A program made the position numbers and the translations under genes. A stretch of DNA of 52,218 nt from a virus, in the IMG/VR virus record IMGVR_UViG_3300033142_001318, positions 1-52,218 of that record; one strand, given 5' to 3'. The notes under the pieces are model-generated. The model did no database searches. It was not told the origin of the DNA and was given only the letters and a program-made list of their open reading frames with translations. Every line of letters begins with the position of its first letter. Position 1 is the first letter of the stretch. Shown piece after piece: positions 41,480 through 48,788 of the stretch.

Positions 41480-42322
41480 TTAAATATCTATCATAAAATA
41501 TCTATTAGGATATAAATAATACATTATTGAATCCTCCCAGTATTTTCGATTGGTGTTAGTTTTACTATGACAGGAACTACATAAAGGTACGAATTCACAT
41601 CTTAATCCACATAAACAGTTTTTATCATAATTTACATGGTGTACTGATAATCTTTTACCATTTTCTTTTTCTGTTTTACCACATAAGAAACATCTACGAT
41701 TGTAGAAATTACGTATTTGTTCTTTGAATTTTGTATTGAATAATGAACAATATTTCTGTTCCGTCATAAAACATCCCCATACGTTGTGTGGTAATCCTTG
41801 TTTTGTAGCTGACATATCTCGTTTACTTTCTTCTGTATGATGTCTATCCCAAAACGGATTACTTTCCCCTTTTAAGTTTCTAACTTGCCATTTTGCTTTA
41901 CAATCTTGATTACAGAAATTATGATTATAGATCTGTGTTCTCTTTTTATAGATTATAGAACCGCACCAATCACAGATAAGTTTGATATCTCCACCTTTCC
42001 AACCAGGATGATTCTCTTTATTTAAATTCTCTGATTGCCATTTCGCTTTACAATTTATATTACAAAAATTATGATTCCTGATACCACTTTTTATTCTATA
42101 AATCGTTGCACCACACTGATTACAAATAATTTTGATTCTCGAACTATATGAACATTTTCTACAAATATCACTATATCCTCTAAATTCAAGTATCTTTATA
42201 TCATTACAATTATCACATATACGTACTATTTTTCTATGTGATCCTGGATATTTCAAGAAAAAATTCTTACATTCATCTATATTCCAATTATGTAAATCTG
42301 CACTCTGTTTCCAGTCAATCAT
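41480..42322 (-). CDS. HNH homing endonuclease with zinc-finger repeats
   Basis: The 280-residue protein has an N-terminal CxxC domain (ICDNCND, CRKC), two clear repeats ICNQCGATIYRIKSG / ICDWCGSIIYKKRTQ, each ending NHNFCNxxCKAKWQ, and a C-terminal HNH nuclease: CFLCGKTEKENGKRLSVHHV, then FVPLCSSCHSKTNTNRKYWE. It is AT-rich and lies just downstream of the DNA ligase gene. It belongs to the same family as the gene at 8979. As a free-standing homing endonuclease it cuts related genomes lacking it. Confidence 0.85.
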   Translation of the reverse strand: MIDWKQSADLHNWNIDECKNFFLKYPGSHRKIVRICDNCNDIKILEFRGYSDICRKCSYSSRIKIICNQCGATIYRIKSGIRNHNFCNINCKAKWQSENLNKENHPGWKGGDIKLICDWCGSIIYKKRTQIYNHNFCNQDCKAKWQVRNLKGESNPFWDRHHTEESKRDMSATKQGLPHNVWGCFMTEQKYCSLFNTKFKEQIRNFYNRRCFLCGKTEKENGKRLSVHHVNYDKNCLCGLRCEFVPLCSSCHSKTNTNRKYWEDSIMYYLYPNRYFMIDI

Positions 42323-42333
42323 CTAATTATCCT

Positions 42334-43479
42334 CTAAATAATACGAACAAATACGGGAAATCTTAATTTTTTCATTTTAGTTATCTCTTGATATCGAATT
42401 ACACAATTCAAGTGTTCTCCAGTATTTATTCGTTGTGTAATTTCTATTAATTGATTATCACTGAAACCTGTACCCACTTTTGTCTGTACACCACTTAGAC
42501 CTTCAGGCTCAACTATGATTGCACCGAGTACATTACTACGTTTACCGGTACCTGTAGTCATTCCCACAATCCGGGCATTCAAATCCTGCATAAGTTTTCT
42601 CTTAATCCAACCTCGATTTTTCGGTTTATAGACAGCACTGGGATCTTTCGCTATAACACCTTCCGCGCCGGTTTCCCGGATCCAATCATCCACATCGTCC
42701 AATGTGGAAAGATCAAGAATTTCCGGGATACTTACACGACCGGAAAGGTCAAGTCCTTCGAGCTTTGTACGCCTGTGCGTAAGGGATTGATCCATGATGT
42801 TTTGACCATCAACATAAAGGGCATCAAAAACCTGATACTGGACATCGTTTCCGTGACGTCTAAGAGACTCGAAGACACCGTCCATAGCCAGGATCTCTCC
42901 ATCAACGACTGAACCTTCCGGTAGACACCGTTCAAGTTCCTGTGTAATCCGTTCAGACACAAGGGGTTTACCATTTCTACTGTGGAGTATCACTTCTCCG
43001 TCTACCTTTCGGGCTACTAATCTGTAACCATCTAGTTTTGGTTCGATTTGGTACTCTGATGGGTTGAATTCTTTCGCTTTAGCTAACATCGGAGATATTA
43101 TATCACCAATCCCACTATTAACCCGGTGAATTGTCACACCGAGTCCGAGGTTACCACCGAGACCATATAAGGCTTGACCCACGAAATCCTTCTCGTCCTG
43201 TGTAAGTGTGATCCCATGGACGATATTCCGTTTTTCTGTACTGGAACCTATCTTCGATGCCACATCGAAGGCATCAATAAGGTATTCTAATGTGGAAGAC
43301 CGATGTCCCATATTGATCTCCTGATAAATTTCAGTACCGATTCCTACCATGGGAATATTAGCACCCAATAAGTCCTGGATTTGTGGGGACAAAGTGGCGA
43401 TGTATGCTAACTTTTCTTTTTTCGTACCTAAATTCCGGATAGCGTTAGCTTTATCCATCACTGTGGATATTGTTGTCAT
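42334..43479 (-). CDS. ATP-dependent DNA ligase
   Basis: The 381-residue protein has the ligase motifs in order: motif I EPKLDGYR with nucleophile K148, motif III SVVDGEIL (about 190-197), motif IV EGVIAKD, motif V RGWIKRKLM, then an OB-fold C terminus (RIVGMTTGTGKRSNVLG, QTKVGTGFSD). The N-terminal 130 residues are a helical DNA-binding part. It seals nicks using ATP. Length is shorter than cellular archaeal ligases (about 550-600), as in viruses. Its ATG overlaps the stop of a small upstream gene. Confidence 0.9.
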   Translation of the reverse strand: MTTISTVMDKANAIRNLGTKKEKLAYIATLSPQIQDLLGANIPMVGIGTEIYQEINMGHRSSTLEYLIDAFDVASKIGSSTEKRNIVHGITLTQDEKDFVGQALYGLGGNLGLGVTIHRVNSGIGDIISPMLAKAKEFNPSEYQIEPKLDGYRLVARKVDGEVILHSRNGKPLVSERITQELERCLPEGSVVDGEILAMDGVFESLRRHGNDVQYQVFDALYVDGQNIMDQSLTHRRTKLEGLDLSGRVSIPEILDLSTLDDVDDWIRETGAEGVIAKDPSAVYKPKNRGWIKRKLMQDLNARIVGMTTGTGKRSNVLGAIIVEPEGLSGVQTKVGTGFSDNQLIEITQRINTGEHLNCVIRYQEITKMKKLRFPVFVRII

Positions 43480-43637
43480 GATTGGATCTCCAGTATCTGT
43501 TTGTCTATGATTAATCTGTCACATCGGTATAATACGAGACATTTACTATGATGTGTTATCGAAAATGATGTAATAATCTCGTCATCGTAGACATCGATAA
43601 TCCCATATTCCATTTCTACTCTATTCAGTTCCATCAT
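43476..43637 (-). CDS. Small hypothetical protein, probably leaderless
   Basis: From ATG 43637 the minus strand encodes 53 residues (MMELNRVEMEYGIIDVYDDE ... RCDRLIIDKQILEIQS). The TGA overlaps the ligase ATG (ATGA), so the genes are coupled. A TATA box ends 23 bases upstream, placing the transcript start at or beside the ATG. The protein is beta-rich and acidic; no family is recognised. Confidence 0.6.
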   Translation of the reverse strand: MMELNRVEMEYGIIDVYDDEIITSFSITHHSKCLVLYRCDRLIIDKQILEIQS

Positions 43638-43659
43638 AATATGTCATTAACCTTAATCC

Positions 43660-43667
43660 TATATAAA
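43660..43667 (-). promoter_or_regulatory. TATA promoter of the ligase operon
   Basis: The minus strand reads ATAACCACAAAC then TTTATATAGG. The upstream ACCACAAAC element matches the other leftward promoters, but the palindromic operator is absent. The implied start is at the ATG of the small gene at 43637. Confidence 0.65.
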
Positions 43668-43675
43668 GTTTGTGG

Positions 43676-44395
43676 TTATATCGATCGCATCATAATCAGA
43701 AATTCGTTAGCTTTTTCGAATGCACCCGGACGTGGACGTTCCGGTAACGAGTCTTTTTCTACCTTCCTCGATTCTTCTACCAGATCATCATATATTCTTA
43801 GATTTGTGGCTCTCATCATATCTGATACCTTACGATTTCCCCTATATAGATCTATAAGGGTATCTACGTGATCCGTTAGATCAAATCGATTAGATATCTT
43901 TGTAATGTCCGATTCGAATTCTCCTGTCTCACAGAGGTTTATATAAACCATCAGGGGACGGATTGCATAAATACATTTTTTCGGATCATTCCAGTTCATC
44001 TTATAGATAGAATATGCCCATCCCCGGACGTGGTGTCCAAGTATCTGTGATAGTGAAAGATCAGCGATTTCCATGAATATTGGTGGGTAGTCCACATACT
44101 GATATGGTGTGTAGACCCATTCCATTATGTTGAAGTTCGGTTTTATCAGTAATCTAAGAAATTTTTCGAGTTCGAAAATCTGCCAGTCAACCATCCTGTC
44201 AGATGAAAATCCTTCGATGGTATTTCTTGGCTTTCTCAGACCTAAGACTAGTGAGTTGTCTTCAATGAATACACCTCGAATGTCTGTGTCACTGGTTTCG
44301 GACTTAAAACCGTAAGTACCACTTCCGGACTCACAGAGTAATATAAGTTTTTTATTAAAATTCTCTATAAATTCTTCTATTTCTATATTAGTCAT
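43676..44395 (-). CDS. Predicted nucleotidyltransferase (RlaP-like)
   Basis: I chose ATG 44395 because it overlaps the stop of the upstream frame (ATGACTAA) and gives MTNIEIEEFIENFNKK. The 239-residue protein has the nucleotidyltransferase signature CESGSGTYGFKSETSDTDIR (GSxxxG ... S-D-x-D), then FELEKFLRLLIKPNFNIMEW and a helical C terminus, as in the RlaP family of predicted nucleotidyltransferases. Such enzymes are common in large phages; the target is unknown. Confidence 0.75.
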   Translation of the reverse strand: MTNIEIEEFIENFNKKLILLCESGSGTYGFKSETSDTDIRGVFIEDNSLVLGLRKPRNTIEGFSSDRMVDWQIFELEKFLRLLIKPNFNIMEWVYTPYQYVDYPPIFMEIADLSLSQILGHHVRGWAYSIYKMNWNDPKKCIYAIRPLMVYINLCETGEFESDITKISNRFDLTDHVDTLIDLYRGNRKVSDMMRATNLRIYDDLVEESRKVEKDSLPERPRPGAFEKANEFLIMMRSI

Positions 44396-44588
44396 CTTCA
44401 TCATCTTCGTCATCCTCGAATTCAAATAATTCAAATTTACTACAAACACATTCCAGACTTATGTCGTCACCGCGTAGATTACATGCCGGACGGTATAAGT
44501 CTACGTGTTTACAGCGCTCTACTAATCCAGTCCGATTGGATGTGAAACGGTTGGTCTTTAAGCTGTGTATATCCCTTATCAGGGAAAT
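44388..44588 (-). pseudogene. 3' part of a split zinc-ribbon-like gene
   Basis: This open frame has no ATG, GTG or TTG start. It reads RFTSNRTGLVERCKHVDLYR, then PACNLRGDDISLECVCSKF and an acidic tail EDDEDDEDD. Four Cys and one His suggest a small metal site. Its stop overlaps the next ATG, so it is translated in some way. It is +1 relative to the frame at 44509-44652 and the two overlap by about 80 bases, so they are probably one gene split by a frameshift near 44510. Confidence 0.45.
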
Positions 44589-44652
44589 TCATATCGAATA
44601 GCTTCGATGCGAAATCCATGAGTTGTTCTTTCGTTAATTCTAATTCCATCAT
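44509..44652 (-). CDS. Small protein, 5' part of the split gene
   Basis: From ATG 44652 (GGTGAT upstream) the frame encodes 47 residues: MMELELTKEQLMDFASKLFD then PDKGYTQLKDQPFHIQSDWI. It ends at TAA 44509. A +1 shift at the end would continue into the Cys-rich frame of the previous entry and give a product of about 88 residues. Separate overlapping genes are possible but the second frame lacks a start. Confidence 0.5.
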   Translation of the reverse strand: MMELELTKEQLMDFASKLFDMNFPDKGYTQLKDQPFHIQSDWISRAL

Positions 44653-44693
44653 ATTATATCACCTTATATATTTTGATTACTTGGTCTCATTTC

Positions 44694-45566
44694 TTAACCC
44701 CTATAACTGCAATGTGCTGTGTGTATCAAGGCGTAAGTTCTAGGATAATCGAGTTTAACCTTCTTTGCTCGGATTGCGTTTAAACACGCGCCACAGATGT
44801 TTTTCCCGTACTTATAACCGTGCTCATATCTTGATAGCCACACGTCGGCATCAGATATGAGCATTGGTGATTTAACGTTGTCATTGATGATAACTATGAT
44901 ATTACGTAGGTCGGTAGGCTTGAATTCGGTAAATTTTCCGTGTAATGCGTTTAGAATATGTTCATTTTGTGAAACCGGGATTTCCATTTCATCACTATAT
45001 CCGTACTCGAGAAGGTGTATAAGGCACCTATAAGACCTACACCTGTCTACAAACTCATTAATCTGTGTAGAAGTCAATCCAAGGTTTTCTTTATCATTAA
45101 CCCGTTTAGCAAACGCTAACATAGAAAAATGATTGACTTTTATCTCTTTTTCCATGCACTGTTTACGAATTTTATCTGGAATCTTGGATATATTATTTGC
45201 TATTAATATAATCGGGATTTTATTATTAATATTGGATATTTCTTCTATTTTCTTCCACGTTGTCTTTGGGAGACCGTCGCATTCATCGAGGACAACACAA
45301 ACATTCTCATTTTTAATTCCGGATGATAAATAATCTCCGATTTTGATATCGCCGGTTTTCCGGGTGTCCGAGGCGTTACTTCTGCGCATCGTGACGTGTT
45401 CTGAGTGTTCTATCACATCGATTAGTGTTGTCTTACCACACCCGGGAGGTCCGTGTAGAAGGAAAAATCTCCGGGTAGCCTTACCCATGGTAGTTTTGTT
45501 TAGGTAGTTGACTACGTCGGCCGCATTGTAGCCGATATAGTCTTTTGGATCTATGGGTGATATCAT
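44694..45566 (-). CDS. RFC-like clamp loader AAA+ ATPase
   Basis: The 290-residue protein has Walker A GPPGCGKTT (39-47), Walker B VVLDECDG (91-98) and sensor 1 IILIANN, and the N-terminal DYIGYNAADVVNYLNK part found in RFC large subunit relatives. The C-terminal 100 residues are helical with an unusual Cys-containing end (YGKNICGACLNAIRAKKVKL). It would load the sliding clamp or a similar processivity factor for the viral polymerase. No clamp gene is in the window, so the host clamp may be used. Confidence 0.8.
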   Translation of the reverse strand: MISPIDPKDYIGYNAADVVNYLNKTTMGKATRRFFLLHGPPGCGKTTLIDVIEHSEHVTMRRSNASDTRKTGDIKIGDYLSSGIKNENVCVVLDECDGLPKTTWKKIEEISNINNKIPIILIANNISKIPDKIRKQCMEKEIKVNHFSMLAFAKRVNDKENLGLTSTQINEFVDRCRSYRCLIHLLEYGYSDEMEIPVSQNEHILNALHGKFTEFKPTDLRNIIVIINDNVKSPMLISDADVWLSRYEHGYKYGKNICGACLNAIRAKKVKLDYPRTYALIHTAHCSYRG

Positions 45567-45781
45567 TCTTTAACCTTTCTGAATTGTATATTATAAATTC
45601 CATACAATGCGATAATCTCGTAGACTATAAAGAGAAATGCTATCTCATATTCATTTATCATTATATTATGCGCTATGAGACCGATGTTTGATACACTCCA
45701 AATATAGTTTGCTGTCAATGCACGATTCTGTGAAACACATATCGCACCTGCGATTGACATAAGGGTGATTATTAATATCAT
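45563..45781 (-). CDS. Small membrane protein
   Basis: The 72-residue protein has three hydrophobic stretches (MILIITLMSIAGAICVS, SVSNIGLIAHNIMI, IAFLFIVYEIIALYGIY) and a basic end QFRKVKE. The layout and the ANYIWSVSNIGL segment recall small proteins that resemble PnuC/YgjV half-transporters. Its stop overlaps the clamp loader start. Role unknown; a transport or lysis-timing function cannot be excluded. Confidence 0.55.
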   Translation of the reverse strand: MILIITLMSIAGAICVSQNRALTANYIWSVSNIGLIAHNIMINEYEIAFLFIVYEIIALYGIYNIQFRKVKE

Positions 45782-45791
45782 AAATTAAAAG

Positions 45792-45813
45792 ATAATGGTG
45801 TAAACACCATTAT
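45792..45813 (-). terminator. Hairpin terminator for the nuclease-like gene
   Basis: ATAATGGTG (45792-45800) pairs with CACCATTAT (45805-45813) across a 4-base loop, extendable by about 3 pairs. On the minus strand it is followed by CTTTTAATTT. It overlaps the stop codon of the gene at 45810. Confidence 0.55.
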
Positions 45814-46193
45814 TTTAGGACTTCGGTATTATCTCGGTATGTATGGTATGCCTCTTGTGTAATGAACCAGTCATTCCGTCCGGTCTCCTGATATGGGTTA
45901 TTTCCGGCAATGTACTTCGCTATGTCCATCGACATGATGTAGACCTTCTTTGAACATCGATATCTCAGTCTTGTCACGGCTACGACATAGTCTGCTTTTA
46001 GTGTGTCCAGTGATCCATTCATTAGTGCGATCGCAGGCTCTTCATTCATCCCGCGTACGAGAATAGTCTTTCCGCTGTCAAGTATAAGGTCTATTCCACG
46101 TCCTGGACCCGCTCGCGTGGAGATTCCGTTCTCGATAAGGTAGCAAGCTGCATGTTCAACAGCTTTTTTGTGGGTTTCGTTGTTATTCGCCAT
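45810..46193 (-). CDS. Possible PD-(D/E)xK nuclease-like protein
   Basis: The 127-residue protein has an N-terminal helix (THKKAVEHAACYLIENGIST), then GPGRGIDLILDSGKTILVRG, the layout of a restriction-nuclease-like core (GxD, then hydrophobic strand with a basic residue in xVRG where VKG or ExK is usual). Strands and helices after it agree (DYVVAVTRLRYRCSKKVYIM). The usual Lys is an Arg here, so activity is uncertain. It has its own operator-type promoter. Confidence 0.45.
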   Translation of the reverse strand: MANNNETHKKAVEHAACYLIENGISTRAGPGRGIDLILDSGKTILVRGMNEEPAIALMNGSLDTLKADYVVAVTRLRYRCSKKVYIMSMDIAKYIAGNNPYQETGRNDWFITQEAYHTYRDNTEVLK

Positions 46194-46234
46194 TATAGTT
46201 CACCTTTGTGTAATATTACATCTGTACGTGATAG

Positions 46235-46270
46235 TATATAAAGGTTGTGGTCTAAAACTTTAAAAGTTTT
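46235..46270 (-). promoter_or_regulatory. TATA promoter with 17-bp palindromic operator
   Basis: Minus strand: palindrome AAAACTTTTAAAGTTTT (46270-46254), AGACCACAACC, then TTTATATA (46242-46235). The spacing of 27 bases from centre to box end equals the other sites. It drives the gene starting at 46193. Confidence 0.75.
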
Positions 46271-46279
46271 AATTGTTTA

Positions 46280-46846
46280 TCAACAGTAGTCACTTAGGTT
46301 CATAGTTCTACCCACGGGCTTTTCCTTTTTCAGACCATCTAGATATTTTAATTTCAAATAATTATCTTCTGATATCTTTGCATAGAAATCATCACTCCCT
46401 TGATCCAATAGATCACAGATTCTTTGTGATTCTTCGATACCGAAGATTAGATCGAGTGATGCCCGGAATGTTTTATATGCCGGTTCCCCCACACCATGAC
46501 ACTTAAATTTGATGTATCTATGTCGGATTATTAAAGTATCATTACCGTTAAGTGTAAACGGTGATGCAATACAACCGAATGGTTTCAGTGTGGTCCCATG
46601 TACATTACAAAGACCACTCGGTAATTGATGTGGACACATCTTAGTATCCGGGTCCGCTTGGAGTAGCCCATCAACTACATCGAACCCGTTATTACGTTGT
46701 GTGATTTCTTCTTCCGGGAGTAGACTTACTATGATCTTCCCGGTTCCCCTGCAACACCTACCGTTGCAGGTCGTCGTGATGTATTCGACGTTACAATTAA
46801 ATAGGTGGTTAGCCCATTTACTCGATATTTTTATTGTCTTATTCAT
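46280..46846 (-). CDS. YkgJ-like Cys-cluster protein
   Basis: The 188-residue protein has TTCNGRCCRG (29-38), then DTKMCPHQLPSGLCNVHGTT, KPFGCIASPF and KFKCHG. This order (CxxxCC, C..H....C..H, KPxxC) is that of the YkgJ-type zinc- or iron-chelating family, some members of which are linked to nucleic acid or protein modification. It overlaps the upstream nuclease gene by 4 bases, so they share an operon. Metal type and role cannot be told. Confidence 0.65.
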   Translation of the reverse strand: MNKTIKISSKWANHLFNCNVEYITTTCNGRCCRGTGKIIVSLLPEEEITQRNNGFDVVDGLLQADPDTKMCPHQLPSGLCNVHGTTLKPFGCIASPFTLNGNDTLIIRHRYIKFKCHGVGEPAYKTFRASLDLIFGIEESQRICDLLDQGSDDFYAKISEDNYLKLKYLDGLKKEKPVGRTMNLSDYC

Positions 46847-47739
46847 GAATTATCAAAACTCCTCACCAGTATAGGTTTCGCCTTCTCGAGGTCGGCGGGC
46901 GTCCTTATAGTAATATGTAGGGGCCCGTCATTACCATGGATATCACGAGCATCTTCCGTGAATCCATCTTCTAATGTGATCATATCCGGGTTGATGTTAG
47001 CACCGATTCGGATGTTACCATCCTTCGAAAAGATCTTTACGACGGCGAAATTCCGACCCGTTCTGAATGCCGTATAATTCTTCGTTTCCTTGACCTTTAC
47101 TGTAGTATCCAGATTCACCAGGAATTGTTTAAGATCACCGTATACTTCTCTGATGGTATCATTACATCTTTTGAGTCTTTCATCCGTTGTAGAACTGTAT
47201 AGGATATCTGATTTTGACGTCCCGGTATTATTAGTGTTCCGAGTGTATACATCCTCTATTATCAACATTCCATTATTAAACAGTCGATATTGCATCAGTT
47301 CGATATTAGGTCCCATGTATCCGATCGCACCGATGACGTATTTCTTGAAATCGTTTGCGATACAGATTACCCTAGGTTCCGACCAATCGATATTCTCACT
47401 CACGTCTTTACCGAGTTTTTCCTGTACAGCGAGTTTGAATTCTGACTTGTGATCCATTAACCACGAAAGGTAAAACAATCCCTGTATAGCAGCACCACTA
47501 TCTATATTACGTTTGTACTCAATGATCACGGGAACGTTGTTTTCATCGATACCGAGTGAATCTATTATCCCACCGTGTATCTTTCCTGTTTGGTACTCTG
47601 TAGCAAGGAATCTGACACCGAGGTATGTTTCCATATCTTTCTCAATGATGGTCTGGACATCCTTTTCAAGGATATCCGTTTTCTCCTGGATCTTCTGTAT
47701 GTTCTCTCCGGTTTGGTATAGGTGTGTCGTGTTTGTCAT
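46843..47739 (-). CDS. PD-(D/E)xK nuclease-like protein (DUF5655/NucS-like)
   Basis: I use ATG 47739 (AGGAAGTGA upstream) because the longer frame from 47823 starts upstream of the promoter at 47779-47814. The 298-residue product has the nuclease core GKIHGGIIDSLGIDENNVPV then IIEYKRNID (D...ExK), with helices GAAIQGLFYLSWLMDHKSEF. The C-terminal 100 residues match the DUF5655-type domain (TVKVKETKNYTAFRTGRNFA, DGPLHITIRTPADL). It may cut or bind non-self DNA or act in repair. It follows the methyltransferase gene. Confidence 0.65.
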   Translation of the reverse strand: MTNTTHLYQTGENIQKIQEKTDILEKDVQTIIEKDMETYLGVRFLATEYQTGKIHGGIIDSLGIDENNVPVIIEYKRNIDSGAAIQGLFYLSWLMDHKSEFKLAVQEKLGKDVSENIDWSEPRVICIANDFKKYVIGAIGYMGPNIELMQYRLFNNGMLIIEDVYTRNTNNTGTSKSDILYSSTTDERLKRCNDTIREVYGDLKQFLVNLDTTVKVKETKNYTAFRTGRNFAVVKIFSKDGNIRIGANINPDMITLEDGFTEDARDIHGNDGPLHITIRTPADLEKAKPILVRSFDNS

Positions 47740-47778
47740 TATGTTCACTTCCTGTAAGTCTATATCTCTCACCGGAGG

Positions 47779-47814
47779 TATATAAAGTTTACGGTTTAAA
47801 ACTTTAAAAGTTTT
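47779..47814 (-). promoter_or_regulatory. TATA promoter with 17-bp palindromic operator (nuclease operon)
   Basis: Minus strand: palindrome (47814-47798), AAACCGTAAAC, TTTATATA (47786-47779), with the same 27-base spacing. It lies in the space after the methyltransferase stop and separates nuclease expression from methyltransferase expression. Confidence 0.75.
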
Positions 47815-47819
47815 AACAC

Positions 47820-48671
47820 TCATAGTTTCTTGAATATCAGTGCATATTCGTGTATCCGGACGGATTTTTTATTTGCCTCAAAACGTCCTACACGTTGGAC
47901 TGCATTTCCAGCGGCGGAATGTATTACAATATCATCATGGAAAATAAATCCAGCTTTCCCGGCTGATCGTACCACATCACCACGGAAATCTATGAGATAT
48001 GTATTATTGTGTCTAAGGTTACCTACCACCCAAATACAATATGAATCTGGTTTTAGTGATGCATACACATTTTCCATGACTTTATCTATATCTTCCATGA
48101 ATCTTTCGTACGTTGGTGCCATAGACAGATCATTTTCACCACCGTGATATTGCTCCATATCGTAATATGGTGGACACGTTAATGAAAAATCAAAGGCTTC
48201 CTTATCTACGAAATCCCGGGAGTCCTTGTGTAGTAATGTAAAATCCAATCCTAATGTCTTACCACGTTTGTTAACATTATCCACTTCTTCCTTCCGGATT
48301 TCACATCCTGTGTATTTGTGGCCCATTGCGGTTGATATGATAGCGCGTGTGCCGCCGCCTGCGAAGGGGTCGTAGATATTCGCCGTCTTTGGTGCATAAC
48401 CACGAAGTAGCGATTTACACAAGTACGGATTAAAAATACTCCCTGCACTTTTCTGATACGCTATGACGGATGTGGTATCACTTCTACCTTGAGATATGTC
48501 GCCGACGTATTCTTTAAGTACCTTCGTCTGTTTCCAATCTATCTCAAAGATAGATAATGGTAGATAACCAAGTTTGGTTATCATCATCTTTTCTTCTTTT
48601 ACTTCACCCGAAAGAGTAAATTGTTGTACTTTAGTCTGTGGGTTTAGTATGTTTCTTATTTCTGAATTCAT
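47820..48671 (-). CDS. DNA methyltransferase (amino-type)
   Basis: The 283-residue protein has motif I NIYDPFAGGGTRAI (98-111), which binds S-adenosylmethionine, an acidic end of the next strand (YTGCEIRKEEVD), and motif IV TCPPYYD (165-171), the catalytic loop of N4-cytosine or N6-adenine methyltransferases. CPPYY is a variant of SPPY/DPPY. The C terminus has VVGNLRHNN and HEYALIFKK strands as in phage modification enzymes. It probably marks viral DNA against host restriction. Start ATG 48671 has GGTGAT upstream. Confidence 0.8.
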   Translation of the reverse strand: MNSEIRNILNPQTKVQQFTLSGEVKEEKMMITKLGYLPLSIFEIDWKQTKVLKEYVGDISQGRSDTTSVIAYQKSAGSIFNPYLCKSLLRGYAPKTANIYDPFAGGGTRAIISTAMGHKYTGCEIRKEEVDNVNKRGKTLGLDFTLLHKDSRDFVDKEAFDFSLTCPPYYDMEQYHGGENDLSMAPTYERFMEDIDKVMENVYASLKPDSYCIWVVGNLRHNNTYLIDFRGDVVRSAGKAGFIFHDDIVIHSAAGNAVQRVGRFEANKKSVRIHEYALIFKKL

Positions 48672-48690
48672 GAATTATATCACCATTTAT

Positions 48691-48788
48691 TTAATTTAAC
48701 AGATCGGGGTTTTCGTATATGTTACCGATTACTTCTATCTGAAACCGGGAAAAATTCGTTCCCATGCTCTGAATTTATGTTCTATCAT
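48691..48788 (-). pseudogene. YopX-like remnant, frameshifted
   Basis: From ATG 48788 the minus strand reads MIEHKFRAWERIFPGFR and stops; in the next frame QIEVIGNIYENPDLLN follows up to 48691. KFRAW at the start and EVIGNIYENP(E/D)LL at the end are the hallmark ends of phage YopX-family proteins, whose middle (about 80-100 residues) is missing here. So this is a deleted relic, or a miniature gene with a frameshift near 48740. Confidence 0.6.

Noticed and set aside
46843-47823. Nuclease gene start at 47823
   Set aside because: This start is upstream of the TATA box at 47779-47786, so the extra 28 residues could not be translated from that promoter; ATG 47739 has a ribosome site.
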